NCBI GenBank assembly: GCA_011524735.1
Contig: WTJS01000240.1
Location: forward strand, 1 to 42,823
Reading direction: 5' to 3'
Length of the DNA stretch: 42,823 bases
Source: Alphaproteobacteria bacterium
Lineage (GTDB): Bacteria; Pseudomonadota; Alphaproteobacteria; Puniceispirillales; Puniceispirillaceae
The notes below the pieces were generated by a model. It saw only the letters and a list, made by a program, of their open reading frames with translations. It searched no databases and was not told the origin of the DNA. Below are positions 21,365 through 30,315 of this stretch, piece by piece (the first letter of the stretch is position 1; each line of letters starts with the position of its first letter). Position numbers and translations under genes: made by a program.

Positions 21365-21529
21365 TTTAAACGAAAAAAACTGGTTTTGAGGCGGCTACGC
21401 CAAAATGGGCCTGATTGCAATTGCGTGGTTGCCGGATGTCTCAATACAGTTATGGCGTTACGGGTGGGTCATATTGTCGCGAAGTATCGCGGCGGCGCGT
21501 CCGTACCTTTTCGTTAACGGAGGTAAAAA

Positions 21530-22315
21530 ATGAAACTCTTCAAGGGTAAGGCCATGAAAGCGGCGCTGATGACAGCGGCGTTGGCTGTAACTCCTACTGT
21601 TGCGTTTGCTGATGCCAATCTGGCTTCCGACGATTACGTCGGAATTTCATTCTGGCTGATCTCGATGGCGCTGGTCGCTTCGACTGCGTTTTTCTTCATT
21701 GAGACACAGCGTGTTGAAGGTAAGTGGAAGACTTCGCTTACCGTGTCCGGTCTGGTAACTCTGGTTGCAGCGGTACACTACTTCTACATGCGCGACGTGT
21801 GGGTAGCGACTGGCGATACACCAACTGTGTATCGTTACATTGACTGGCTCATCACAGTTCCACTGCTGATGATCGAGTTCTATCTGATCCTGCGCGCCAT
21901 TGCGAACGTGTCCTCGGGCATTTTCTGGCGTCTGACCATCGGTACACTGATCATGCTGATCGGTGGTTACGCTGGTGAAGTTGGTTACATGAATGTGTGG
22001 CTCGGCTTCGTCATCGGTATGGCCGGTTGGTTCTACATTCTGTATGAGATCTTCGCTGGTGAAGCCGGCAAGCTTTCTGCAGAGCAGGCACCAGATTCGG
22101 TTAAGTCGGCATTCGCGACCATGCGCTGGATTGTGACCATCGGCTGGGCGATTTATCCGCTTGGTTACTTCTATGGTTACCTGGCAACTGGCGACCCAGC
22201 ATCGGCTGCTGCATCGCTCAACGTGATCTACAACCTGGCTGACGTACTGAACAAAATTGCGTTCGGTGTGATCATCTGGAACGTGGCTGTCACCGAGACC
22301 GAAGCAAAGGCCTAA
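21530..22315 (+). CDS. Proteorhodopsin, green-absorbing-type proton pump
   Basis: RYIDWLITVPLLMIEFYLIL carries D-T-E pump residues with L at the spectral tuning position (codon 21866-21868); VHYFYMR histidine; Schiff-base lysine in NLADVLNKIAFGVIIW; N-terminal signal peptide; SD ggaggt. Confidence 0.97.
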   Translation: MKLFKGKAMKAALMTAALAVTPTVAFADANLASDDYVGISFWLISMALVASTAFFFIETQRVEGKWKTSLTVSGLVTLVAAVHYFYMRDVWVATGDTPTVYRYIDWLITVPLLMIEFYLILRAIANVSSGIFWRLTIGTLIMLIGGYAGEVGYMNVWLGFVIGMAGWFYILYEIFAGEAGKLSAEQAPDSVKSAFATMRWIVTIGWAIYPLGYFYGYLATGDPASAAASLNVIYNLADVLNKIAFGVIIWNVAVTETEAKA

Positions 22316-22331
22316 TTGGCTGCTTGACTTC

Positions 22332-22360
22332 GAAGGGGCAGCGCCTGTCGTTGCCCCTTC
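22332..22360 (+). terminator. Hairpin between proteorhodopsin and crtE (terminator/attenuator)
   Basis: GAAGGGGCA-(11 nt)-TGCCCCTTC perfect 9-bp stem 17 nt after the proteorhodopsin stop; T-run only about 18 nt later. Confidence 0.55.
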
Positions 22361-22415
22361 ACCCAGATTGCTTAGTCCTTTTTAAATTCATGGAAGACCA
22401 GGGAAAGCAGTAATC

Positions 22416-23438
22416 ATGACTGACCTATCGACCCAGGCCAAAGAGCTTCTTTTTGAGGCTGGCGGCAACGGCGTCTCCCCGTCTCCCTCAGAAATTCTTC
22501 ACGCTTTCATCACTGATAGACTGCCAGCGGCTGGTGAGCCGCTTGCAGAAGCCGCAGCCCATCATTTTGCGGCGCCCGGCAAGATGCTGCGGGCCAAGAT
22601 GGCGCTGCGGGCAGCCGACTTGCTGAATGTTGATCAACGTGCAGCGCTGCATTGGGCAGCTGCCATAGAAGTTCTGCACAACGCGTCCCTGATCCACGAC
22701 GACATTTGCGACGGTGACAAGCTCCGCCGTGGACGTCCAGCAGTTTGGTCTGTTTATGGGCGTGACGTCGCCTTAACGCTTGGCGACTGGATGATCGCGT
22801 TGGCGTTTGAGCTGGCAGCGGAAGCGGCGCAGCGGTCTCAGACGACTCTGCTGATGAAGATTCTTGCAACACACATGAAGACGACGACGCTTGGCGAGGC
22901 GCGAGAGTTCGATATTCGTCCAGTGACAGACTGGCATCAGTATTTGAAGGGTGCTGGAGACAAGACAGCCCCGCTGTTGACAGCGCCGCTGGAAGGTGTG
23001 GCTGCCATGGCCCTCCATGGTAGTGCCGCAGCAACGATTGGTGATTGCTTTCGGGCGCTTGGCAATGCGTACCAGATTGCCAACGACATCCTTAATTTTT
23101 CAGGGGATGATGGTGCAAACACCTGCGGATCTGATCTGGGGCGCCGCGCACCGAATGGTGTTGTGGTGCTGTTCCGCCAAGGGCTGACGGGAGATGAGTT
23201 GTTCAGATTTGACAGCTGGTACGCCTCCGGCGAAGTTGGCGGCCTTGAGGCATGGGTTAAGTCCCTTCGCAACTCACCAGCGCCGGCTCTTGCAGCAGAC
23301 CGTATGAATGCGCTTCTTGATGATGCCACCTGTTCGGCGGCAAAACTTCCCGCAGAATTGAACGCCGTGATCACACCTATACAGCAGCTTCTTCAGCAGG
23401 TATGCCTGAAGTCAGTCGCGTCGCTGAAAAAGGTGTGA
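22416..23438 (+). CDS. crtE: Polyprenyl (geranylgeranyl) diphosphate synthase
   Basis: First Asp-rich motif HDDICDGDKLRRGRPAVW; position 5' of crtI/crtB; degenerate second motif YQIANDILNFSGDD. Confidence 0.85.
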   Translation: MTDLSTQAKELLFEAGGNGVSPSPSEILHAFITDRLPAAGEPLAEAAAHHFAAPGKMLRAKMALRAADLLNVDQRAALHWAAAIEVLHNASLIHDDICDGDKLRRGRPAVWSVYGRDVALTLGDWMIALAFELAAEAAQRSQTTLLMKILATHMKTTTLGEAREFDIRPVTDWHQYLKGAGDKTAPLLTAPLEGVAAMALHGSAAATIGDCFRALGNAYQIANDILNFSGDDGANTCGSDLGRRAPNGVVVLFRQGLTGDELFRFDSWYASGEVGGLEAWVKSLRNSPAPALAADRMNALLDDATCSAAKLPAELNAVITPIQQLLQQVCLKSVASLKKV

Positions 23439-23449
23439 ATGCCATCACT

Positions 23450-25012
23450 ATGACCACTGAAAGTGAAAGCAGTCTTGCCGGCACAGAACAGGTGTCAGCA
23501 AACAATCACACGTCGTCTGATGTTCTTGTAATTGGGGCTGGATTTGGCGGTATCGCTGCTGCTCTTCGGATGCGCGCGCGTGGATATTCTGTCACGCTTG
23601 TTGATCGCCTGAACGCCATTGGGGGTCGAGCTCAGGTCTTTGAACGAGGTGGATTCCGTCACGATGCTGGGCCAACAGTCATTACCGCACCATTTCTATT
23701 TGATGAACTTTTTGAATTGTTTGGCGAGCGGCGTGAGGATCATCTGGAATTTCGTCCGTTGGACCCGTGGTACCGGTTCTATTTTGACGGGGGCGAGCAA
23801 TTTGACTACCGCGCCACTGTTGAAGACACCAATCGGGAAATTGAACGGTTTTCGCCTCGCGATGTGAAAGGCTATGCAGGCCTTCTGGAAACATCCCGTC
23901 AGATTTTTGAGGTTGGATTCGAGAAACTGGCGGATCGTCCCTTCACGAAATTTTTCTCAATGATGGCGCAGGTTCCGGCACTATTGCGGCTTCGTAGCTA
24001 CCGGACAGTTGCCGGGCTTGTAAACAGCCATATCAAGCACCCGCTACTTCGCCAGGCCTTTTCCATTCATCCCCTGCTGGTTGGCGGAAACCCGTTCACC
24101 ACCACGTCAATCTACGCCCTGATTCATTATCTCGAGCGCCGCTGGGGTGTGTTTTTCTGCATGGGGGGGACTGGCAAGCTCGTTGAGGAGCTTCACAGGC
24201 TGCTAGAACGTGCAGGTGTTAAGGTTGAGCTTGGCGTGGATATCGATCAGATCACCATGAAGGGCAACCGCGCGACGGGTGCAATTGCCATGGATGGCCG
24301 TAGCTTTGCTGCTGATCGTGTGATTTGCAATGGTGATCCGCCGACCATTTACCGCCAGATGATGCCAGGGGAAGCCCGTCGCAAGCGGGCCCTACCAGAT
24401 TCCTTGACCCAATATTCGATGGGCCTTTATGTGCTGTTTTTTGGCACAAAGAAAAAATTCGATGATGTAGCGCATCACACAATCTGGATGGGTCCGAGAT
24501 ATAAAGAGCTTCTGGCAGACATTTTTGATCGCAAGATACTCGCCGATGACTTCTCGCTTTATCTTCATCGACCGACCGCAACGGATGAGAGTTTTGCGCC
24601 AGACGGCTGTGACAGCTTCTACGTTCTCTGCCCGGTCCCCAACCTTCTGGGCGATGTAGATTGGGTCACTGAGGGACCGGCGCTTCGCGACCGCATTGTT
24701 GCCGCTCTTGAGAAGACCATTATGCCTGGCATTACAGACAGCATCAGTGATGATTTCTGGATGACTCCAGAGGATTTCAAGACTGATTATCGTTCGATGC
24801 ATGGGGCTGGCTTCTCGATTGCTCCGATCTTCATCCAATCGGCCTGGTTCCGCTATCACAACCGTGACCCGCATATTCCAAACCTGTATTTTGCGGCAGC
24901 TGGTGCACACCCCGGCGCGGGGATGCCAGGCGTGTTGTGTTCTGCTAAGGTTGTAGAGACGCTGATTGACGAGGAAGAGCAGGCTGCCCCGCGCATGGCA
25001 CAGCCTGCCTGA
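23450..25012 (+). CDS. crtI: Phytoene desaturase
   Basis: VLVIGAGFGGIAAALRMRARGYSVTLVDRLNAIGGRAQVFERGGFRHDAGPTVITAP; C-terminal NLYFAAAGAHPGAGMPGVLCSAKV. ORF track start 23402 overlaps crtE; M at 23450 is an alternative. Confidence 0.95.
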   Translation: MTTESESSLAGTEQVSANNHTSSDVLVIGAGFGGIAAALRMRARGYSVTLVDRLNAIGGRAQVFERGGFRHDAGPTVITAPFLFDELFELFGERREDHLEFRPLDPWYRFYFDGGEQFDYRATVEDTNREIERFSPRDVKGYAGLLETSRQIFEVGFEKLADRPFTKFFSMMAQVPALLRLRSYRTVAGLVNSHIKHPLLRQAFSIHPLLVGGNPFTTTSIYALIHYLERRWGVFFCMGGTGKLVEELHRLLERAGVKVELGVDIDQITMKGNRATGAIAMDGRSFAADRVICNGDPPTIYRQMMPGEARRKRALPDSLTQYSMGLYVLFFGTKKKFDDVAHHTIWMGPRYKELLADIFDRKILADDFSLYLHRPTATDESFAPDGCDSFYVLCPVPNLLGDVDWVTEGPALRDRIVAALEKTIMPGITDSISDDFWMTPEDFKTDYRSMHGAGFSIAPIFIQSAWFRYHNRDPHIPNLYFAAAGAHPGAGMPGVLCSAKVVETLIDEEEQAAPRMAQPA

Positions 25013-25030
25013 AGGCAGAGGCTGGCACGC

Positions 25031-25945
25031 ATGTCAAACGAGACTCTGACATCTGAAGACTCGCTAGCTGCGAATGGTAAGAGTTTTCACTGGGCACGAC
25101 GATTCCTTGGCGAACGTATGGGGGCAGACGCAGCGCGGCTCTATGCCTTCTGCCGTATACTCGATGACATGGCTGATGGCGATATTGAAAATGGTCCGAG
25201 CCGGTTAGCTGTTATCCGCGCTGATCTCGAAGCGGGACGCACAAGTTCGGATCCTGCCCTCGCATCTTTCCAGCCTTTTATGGCCAGCCAGTCTTTCCCC
25301 GGTGATGTCATGATTGCCTTGATTGATGGGTTGCTGGATGACCAGAAAGATGAAGTGGCATTGGCTAGTGAAGCCGATTTGCTGCGGTATGCCTACCGGG
25401 TGGCCGGCACAGTGGGGCTGCTGATGTGTCATGTGCTGGATTGTGACGACTCCGAGGCGCATGCGCATGCGATTGATCTTGGAATTGCCATGCAATTGAC
25501 CAACATCGCGCGAGATGTGCTGGAAGATGCCAGAATGAACCGCAGATATATTCCGGCTGACTGGGTGTCAGGGGCAACACCTGCAGATATTCGTACGGCG
25601 TCTGGCCGTCCGGATAGTCCCGTTGGCCGTGAGGTTACAATGGCGGTATCCCGGCTGCTGGACCTTGCTGAAACATTCTATTCCAGTGGGGCGCGTGGGT
25701 ACCGATATCTGCCATTTCGGGCTCATCTCGCCATTTCAATCGCGGCGCGAGTCTATCGCCAGATTGGTGTGCAACTCCGGGACGCAGACTGTGCCTGGCA
25801 TGAAGGACGTCAGGTGACCAGCAAGGCGACCAAGGTGCGCTGCTCGGTCATGGCCTTGGCAAGCCTGACGGTCCGCTGGCGGCGGCGGGATCTGCATGAT
25901 CGCAGGCTTCACGCCGATCTTCAGGGGCTACCCTATGTGTGCTGA
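25031..25945 (+). CDS. crtB: Phytoene synthase
   Basis: ARLYAFCRILDDMADG, LGIAMQLTNIARDVLEDARMNRRYIPADW. Confidence 0.95.
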   Translation: MSNETLTSEDSLAANGKSFHWARRFLGERMGADAARLYAFCRILDDMADGDIENGPSRLAVIRADLEAGRTSSDPALASFQPFMASQSFPGDVMIALIDGLLDDQKDEVALASEADLLRYAYRVAGTVGLLMCHVLDCDDSEAHAHAIDLGIAMQLTNIARDVLEDARMNRRYIPADWVSGATPADIRTASGRPDSPVGREVTMAVSRLLDLAETFYSSGARGYRYLPFRAHLAISIAARVYRQIGVQLRDADCAWHEGRQVTSKATKVRCSVMALASLTVRWRRRDLHDRRLHADLQGLPYVC

Positions 25946-27053
25946 TCCCGTATCGCCGGCAGAGCCGTCGAATAAACTGGTCATTCTAGGGGATGGGTGC
26001 GCTGCGCTGTCTTTAGCTCAACATGCAGATCAACTTTCTGAATACCAGATTACGGTTGTCCGGCCCGAGGGGGCCCCGCCAGAGAGAGACCACATTTGGG
26101 GTCTCTGGAAAATACCGGGTGCGGATCATACAGCAGGGCTGGAACGGGCAAGCTGGCATCGCTGGTCAATCGTCACGAACAGTGGTGAGGCGATCCTGCA
26201 ATCCGATGCAAGGCCCTACATGGCCCTGAATCGGCTGTCCTGGACAGGCGCCTGCAGAGACATCGCTGCAAGGGCTGGCGTTGCCATCACAAGCACGATG
26301 CCTGATCGTGAGGCTGGTTACTGGCTGGACACTCGGCCAGCAGCTGTTCCAGAAGGTATGATGTTGCAGCATTTTATTGGTCAGGAAATTGTCTGTGATG
26401 ATCCGGTGTTTGACCCTGGCACAGCGATCTTGATGGATTTCCGAACCGATCAGTCACAAGGGATGCATTTCATATATCTGCTTCCATTTTCAGAGTACGA
26501 AGCTCTCGTTGAATCAACCCTGTTCAGTCCAACAAGATGTGGGGACGACTTCTATCGAACGGCAATTGACACCTATCTGCGCAACATCATTGGCGTTAGT
26601 CACTATCAGGTGTCGCGTGAAGAAAGAGGCACAATCCCGCTTGGCATACTGCCGCGGCGTGACCCGTCAATAACAGGTCTTGGTGGTAATGGCGGGGCTA
26701 TCAGGCCATCCAGTGGATATGCCTTTGTCTTTATCCAGAAACAGGTCAAGGCACTTGTCGCGTCGCTGCGTCAGGGGAGGGTGGAAGTCACCGTCCCCCA
26801 TCGTGCTGTCGATCTGTGGATGGACGCTGTTCTACTGTCCGTACTTCGGCACTGGCCAGAGCAAGCACCCCAGCTTTTTCTGGCGATGGCGCGCGCCCTT
26901 AGCGGCGATGAATTTGCGCGATTCCTGAGTGGAGAAGCGAGCTGGAGATTGCGGGCCAAAGTCGTCATGGCCATGCCAAAACTACCATTCATTCGCGGCC
27001 TGTTGAGGCTTATGGTGCGCAGTCATGCGGCGAAGCCGGCGGAGGTGATGTGA
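25935..27053 (+). CDS. crtY: Lycopene beta-cyclase
   Basis: NKLVILGDGCAALSLAQHA, RDHIWGLWK, FRTDQSQGMHFIYLLPFSEYEALVESTLFS; overlaps crtB end. ORF track start 25896. Confidence 0.9.
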   Translation: MCADPVSPAEPSNKLVILGDGCAALSLAQHADQLSEYQITVVRPEGAPPERDHIWGLWKIPGADHTAGLERASWHRWSIVTNSGEAILQSDARPYMALNRLSWTGACRDIAARAGVAITSTMPDREAGYWLDTRPAAVPEGMMLQHFIGQEIVCDDPVFDPGTAILMDFRTDQSQGMHFIYLLPFSEYEALVESTLFSPTRCGDDFYRTAIDTYLRNIIGVSHYQVSREERGTIPLGILPRRDPSITGLGGNGGAIRPSSGYAFVFIQKQVKALVASLRQGRVEVTVPHRAVDLWMDAVLLSVLRHWPEQAPQLFLAMARALSGDEFARFLSGEASWRLRAKVVMAMPKLPFIRGLLRLMVRSHAAKPAEVM

Positions 27054-27910
27054 TGTTGGACCCACATATGCTGACCATGTTGACCCCGCTTGATCTGGTG
27101 GCGTTGCTGGCAGTGGTTGTGATCGGGCTTCCACACGGGGCTCTGGATGGGGCAGTGGCAATGCATCTTGGGTTCACCCATAAAATCCTGCATTTCATCA
27201 GATTTCTGGGTCTTTATGTGGCTGTTGCCAGTGCTGTAGTTGCGGCATGGCTGTTTGCGCCAGTATTGACGCTGATTGCATTCCTGGTGATCAGTATTTT
27301 TCACTTTGGCAGTGGCGATGCGCGGTCTGAGAGAGGGTGGAGGCGACGCTTTGAGATCATCGCCCATGGTGGTCTGGTTGTTGTTGGCATCAGCCAGATG
27401 CACCACGTAGATGTTGATGTGATCTTTGCCTATCTTGTTGGTCAGGATACGGCTCTTGTCTGGCAGGCGCTTGATGTGATGACGGTGTTTGTGGGTGCGG
27501 CACTGATTGTGTGTCTCTTTCAAGCTCTGTGGCACCGTACGCTGCGCTGGACGGCAATTGAACTTCTGGGGCTGACGGTACTGTTTGCCTATGCCCCACC
27601 ACTTGTCGGGTTTGCGGTCTATTTCTGCTGTGTTCATTCAGCCCGACACGTTGTAAGCATCCTGCGAAGTCTTCGTCAGGATATGCCTGCTGGTGCCATG
27701 TTGATGAATGCGGCGGGTCTTACTGTGGCCAGCTGGGCTGCCGGCGCTGCTGCATTGTGGTGGTTTGCTGATGCGGGAAGTGTGGAGCCTGTGCTCCTAC
27801 GTGTTGTTTTCATCGGACTGGCAGCGCTGACCGTACCACACATGATCCTGATCGATGGGTTTTACAGGCAGGCAAAGCCGTCTCTCAGCAATGCCTATGG
27901 GACGAGGTAA
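27053..27910 (+). CDS. blh: Beta-carotene 15,15'-dioxygenase, Brp/Blh family (retinal formation)
   Basis: GLPHGALDGAVAMHLGF, ISIFHFGSGDAR, VHSARHVVSIL, LTVPHMILIDGFYR; TGATG overlap with crtY. Confidence 0.92.
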   Translation: MLDPHMLTMLTPLDLVALLAVVVIGLPHGALDGAVAMHLGFTHKILHFIRFLGLYVAVASAVVAAWLFAPVLTLIAFLVISIFHFGSGDARSERGWRRRFEIIAHGGLVVVGISQMHHVDVDVIFAYLVGQDTALVWQALDVMTVFVGAALIVCLFQALWHRTLRWTAIELLGLTVLFAYAPPLVGFAVYFCCVHSARHVVSILRSLRQDMPAGAMLMNAAGLTVASWAAGAAALWWFADAGSVEPVLLRVVFIGLAALTVPHMILIDGFYRQAKPSLSNAYGTR

Positions 27911-27915
27911 GCGAT

Positions 27916-28974
27916 ATGGCGAGTTCTTCTTCCAACACCCCGGCCAGCCCAAGTGACACCAGCGAGCGCAAAGATGCCCATCTTGCATTGGCTGCTGACC
28001 CGCTGGCCATGTCACAGGTTCCTTCAGGCTTTGATGCGGTGCGGCTGACGCATTGTGCGCTGCCAGAATGCAGCCTTGAAGAGGTTGATATATCCACTAG
28101 CTGTCTTGGTCACTCTGTAAGCGCGCCCTTTTTTATTGGATCCATGACGGGCGGAACGGCACATGCAACAGCAATCAATCTGGCGCTTGCGGAGGTTGCT
28201 GAGTCTGCTGGTATAGGATTGGCAGTTGGCTCACAGCGCGCCAGCCTTGAGGCTGGTCAGTCGCAGCGCGATCTCAGGCGAGCGGCCCCGTCAATTCCCT
28301 TATTTGGGAATCTTGGCGGTCTTCAGCTTGCCGCGCCTGGTGGTCTGGATCTGGCGGCGCGCGCTGTTGATGACCTGCAAGCTGATGCCCTGTTCATCCA
28401 TGTGAATCCGCTTCAAGAAGCCGTTCAACCTGAAGGTGAGACCGACTGGCGCGGCGTCATAGAAGCGATTGAAGCGGCGGTAACGTTTCTTAACGTTCCT
28501 GTTTTGGTGAAAGAGGTGGGAGCGGGGATTGGCGCAAATGTGGCCCGTCGACTGTTTGACATTGGTGTACATGCGGTCGATATCGCGGGACTTGGTGGTA
28601 CCAACTGGACCCGAATTGAAGCTGCGCGCCGTGATGATGCTGAGCTGTTCGCGCCATTTCTAGATTGGGGCATTCCGACCGTTGATGCGCTTCGGGACGC
28701 TCGTTCCGCCTGTCCTGAAGGACGGCTGATTGCCTCGGGTGGAATTCGCCATGGACTTGATGCCGCCAAGGCATTGTGGCTTGGGGCAACCATGACCTCG
28801 ATGGCAGGTCCTGTTCTCAAGGCGATGACGGGTGATGGCACGTCACCCCCCGATGCGGTAGCGGCGATCAAGGTGATTGAGATGTGGAAAGCTCAGCTTC
28901 GTCTTGCTGTATTCCTGACCGGTGCCTGTGATCTGGCAGCGTTTGCTGGTGTCGAAGGGCGGATCAGCAGGTAG
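27916..28974 (+). CDS. fni: Type 2 isopentenyl-diphosphate delta-isomerase
   Basis: FFIGSMTGGTAHATAINLALAEVAESAGIGLAVGSQRASLE, FIHVNPLQEAVQPEGETDWRG, VLVKEVGAGI, DIAGLGGTNWTRIE. Confidence 0.93.
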   Translation: MASSSSNTPASPSDTSERKDAHLALAADPLAMSQVPSGFDAVRLTHCALPECSLEEVDISTSCLGHSVSAPFFIGSMTGGTAHATAINLALAEVAESAGIGLAVGSQRASLEAGQSQRDLRRAAPSIPLFGNLGGLQLAAPGGLDLAARAVDDLQADALFIHVNPLQEAVQPEGETDWRGVIEAIEAAVTFLNVPVLVKEVGAGIGANVARRLFDIGVHAVDIAGLGGTNWTRIEAARRDDAELFAPFLDWGIPTVDALRDARSACPEGRLIASGGIRHGLDAAKALWLGATMTSMAGPVLKAMTGDGTSPPDAVAAIKVIEMWKAQLRLAVFLTGACDLAAFAGVEGRISR

Positions 28975-28996
28975 CGGTCAAGCCAACTTACGCATG

Positions 28997-29749
28997 CTAA
29001 AAACTGTCCTTGCGCCGGCGAATTTCGGCGAAGACGGCAGCGTCGCTGTCAGCCGCCATGCCGAGATGTGCCCTGATGGCCGGATCGCTGGCCCGCAGAA
29101 ACGGGTTTGTGGCTTTTTCCAATGCCATGATGGTCGGCACGGTTGGCTTACCGGCTGCCCGTAGGTCAGTGACGGCTTCAGCACGGCGATGTAGCGCTTC
29201 GTTATGCGGGTCCACACTTATGGCAAATGCAGCATTTGCAGCTGTATATTCATGAGCACAATAGATGATGGTTTCATCGTCCAGCGCCATAAGCTTGCTA
29301 AGGCTTGCCCACATCATGTCAGCATTGCCTTCGAATAGCCTGCCACATCCCATCGCGAACAGGGTGTCGCCAGTAAAGGCAAGCTGCTCTGACGCGATAT
29401 GAAAGTTCAGCATATCTAACGTGTGCCCAGGTGTCGCCAACACGCTTACTGGTCTCCCGGCAAAGGTAAATTCATCGCCGTCATCCAGCACGTCAGATAC
29501 ACCAGATATGCCTGCTGGTCCGTAGACCTTAGCCCCTGTGCTGGCGATAATGTCGCCCAGTCCTGCCGTATGGTCACCGTGATGATGCGTAATCCATATC
29601 TGTGTCAGCTGCCAGCCAGTCTCGGCAAGTGCGGCAAGCGCTCTGGATGCATCACCTGCATCGACCATTGCTGTTTCACCGCTGGCTTCATCGTGCAGCA
29701 GCACACCGTAATTATCAGAACCATAGCCGAATTGGTGGATATCGAGCAT
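28997..29749 (-). CDS. gloB: Hydroxyacylglutathione hydrolase (glyoxalase II, MBL fold)
   Basis: ITHHHGDHTAGLGDI MBL motif, LATPGHTLDMLNFH, FTGDTLFAMGCGRLFEGNADMMWASL, CAHEYTAANAAFA; TAATG overlap with upstream gloA. Confidence 0.92.
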   Translation of the reverse strand: MLDIHQFGYGSDNYGVLLHDEASGETAMVDAGDASRALAALAETGWQLTQIWITHHHGDHTAGLGDIIASTGAKVYGPAGISGVSDVLDDGDEFTFAGRPVSVLATPGHTLDMLNFHIASEQLAFTGDTLFAMGCGRLFEGNADMMWASLSKLMALDDETIIYCAHEYTAANAAFAISVDPHNEALHRRAEAVTDLRAAGKPTVPTIMALEKATNPFLRASDPAIRAHLGMAADSDAAVFAEIRRRKDSF

Positions 29750-30189
29750 TACCAGCTTCCCGTGTTTTCCATAGATGCCCATGGCTCTGCAGGTGCCTGC
29801 GCCGCGCCTTCCTGAAGAAGTTCAATCGAGATGCCGTCTGGCGAGCGGACAAAGGCCATGCGGCCGTCACGTGGTGGCCGGTTGATCGTAACACCACCAT
29901 CCATAAGCGCCTGACAGGTCGCGTAAATGTCATCCACATAATAGGCAAGGTGACCAAAGTTGCGGCCGCCAGTGTATTCTTCTGGATCCCAGTTATAGGT
30001 CAATTCCAGCTCTGGACAGCGAGTTGCTTTGGCAGTGTCTAGGTTCTTTGGCGCTGCCAGAAACACAAGCGTAAATCGACCGGCTTCATGCTCTGTGCGG
30101 TTGGTCTCAATAAGCCCAAGCTTGTTGCAGTAGAAGTCGAGCGACTCTTCAAGGTCGCGCACCCGGACCATGGTATGAATATAGCGCAT
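29749..30189 (-). CDS. gloA: Lactoylglutathione lyase (glyoxalase I, VOC family)
   Basis: [73 protein letters not shown]. Confidence 0.92.
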   Translation of the reverse strand: MRYIHTMVRVRDLEESLDFYCNKLGLIETNRTEHEAGRFTLVFLAAPKNLDTAKATRCPELELTYNWDPEEYTGGRNFGHLAYYVDDIYATCQALMDGGVTINRPPRDGRMAFVRSPDGISIELLQEGAAQAPAEPWASMENTGSW

Positions 30190-30315
30190 CTGTGAGACCC
30201 TCGTCAGGTAATGGTGATTATTGACTTTATAGATCAAGAATAGGTCAGCGTAGCCCTGGGCGTCCAGATGATGTGATCGATTTCCTCGATCAGACGTGCA
30301 GATCACCTGTGGCGG

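Noticed and set aside
21088-21444. 118-aa minus-strand ORF in the AT-rich region upstream of proteorhodopsin
   Set aside because: Low-complexity, F/K/N-rich text reflecting AT-rich noncoding DNA; no recognisable domain and overlaps likely promoter elements.
22510-23034. 174-aa antisense ORF in crtE
   Set aside because: Shadow ORF of a well-supported coding gene; no domain seen.
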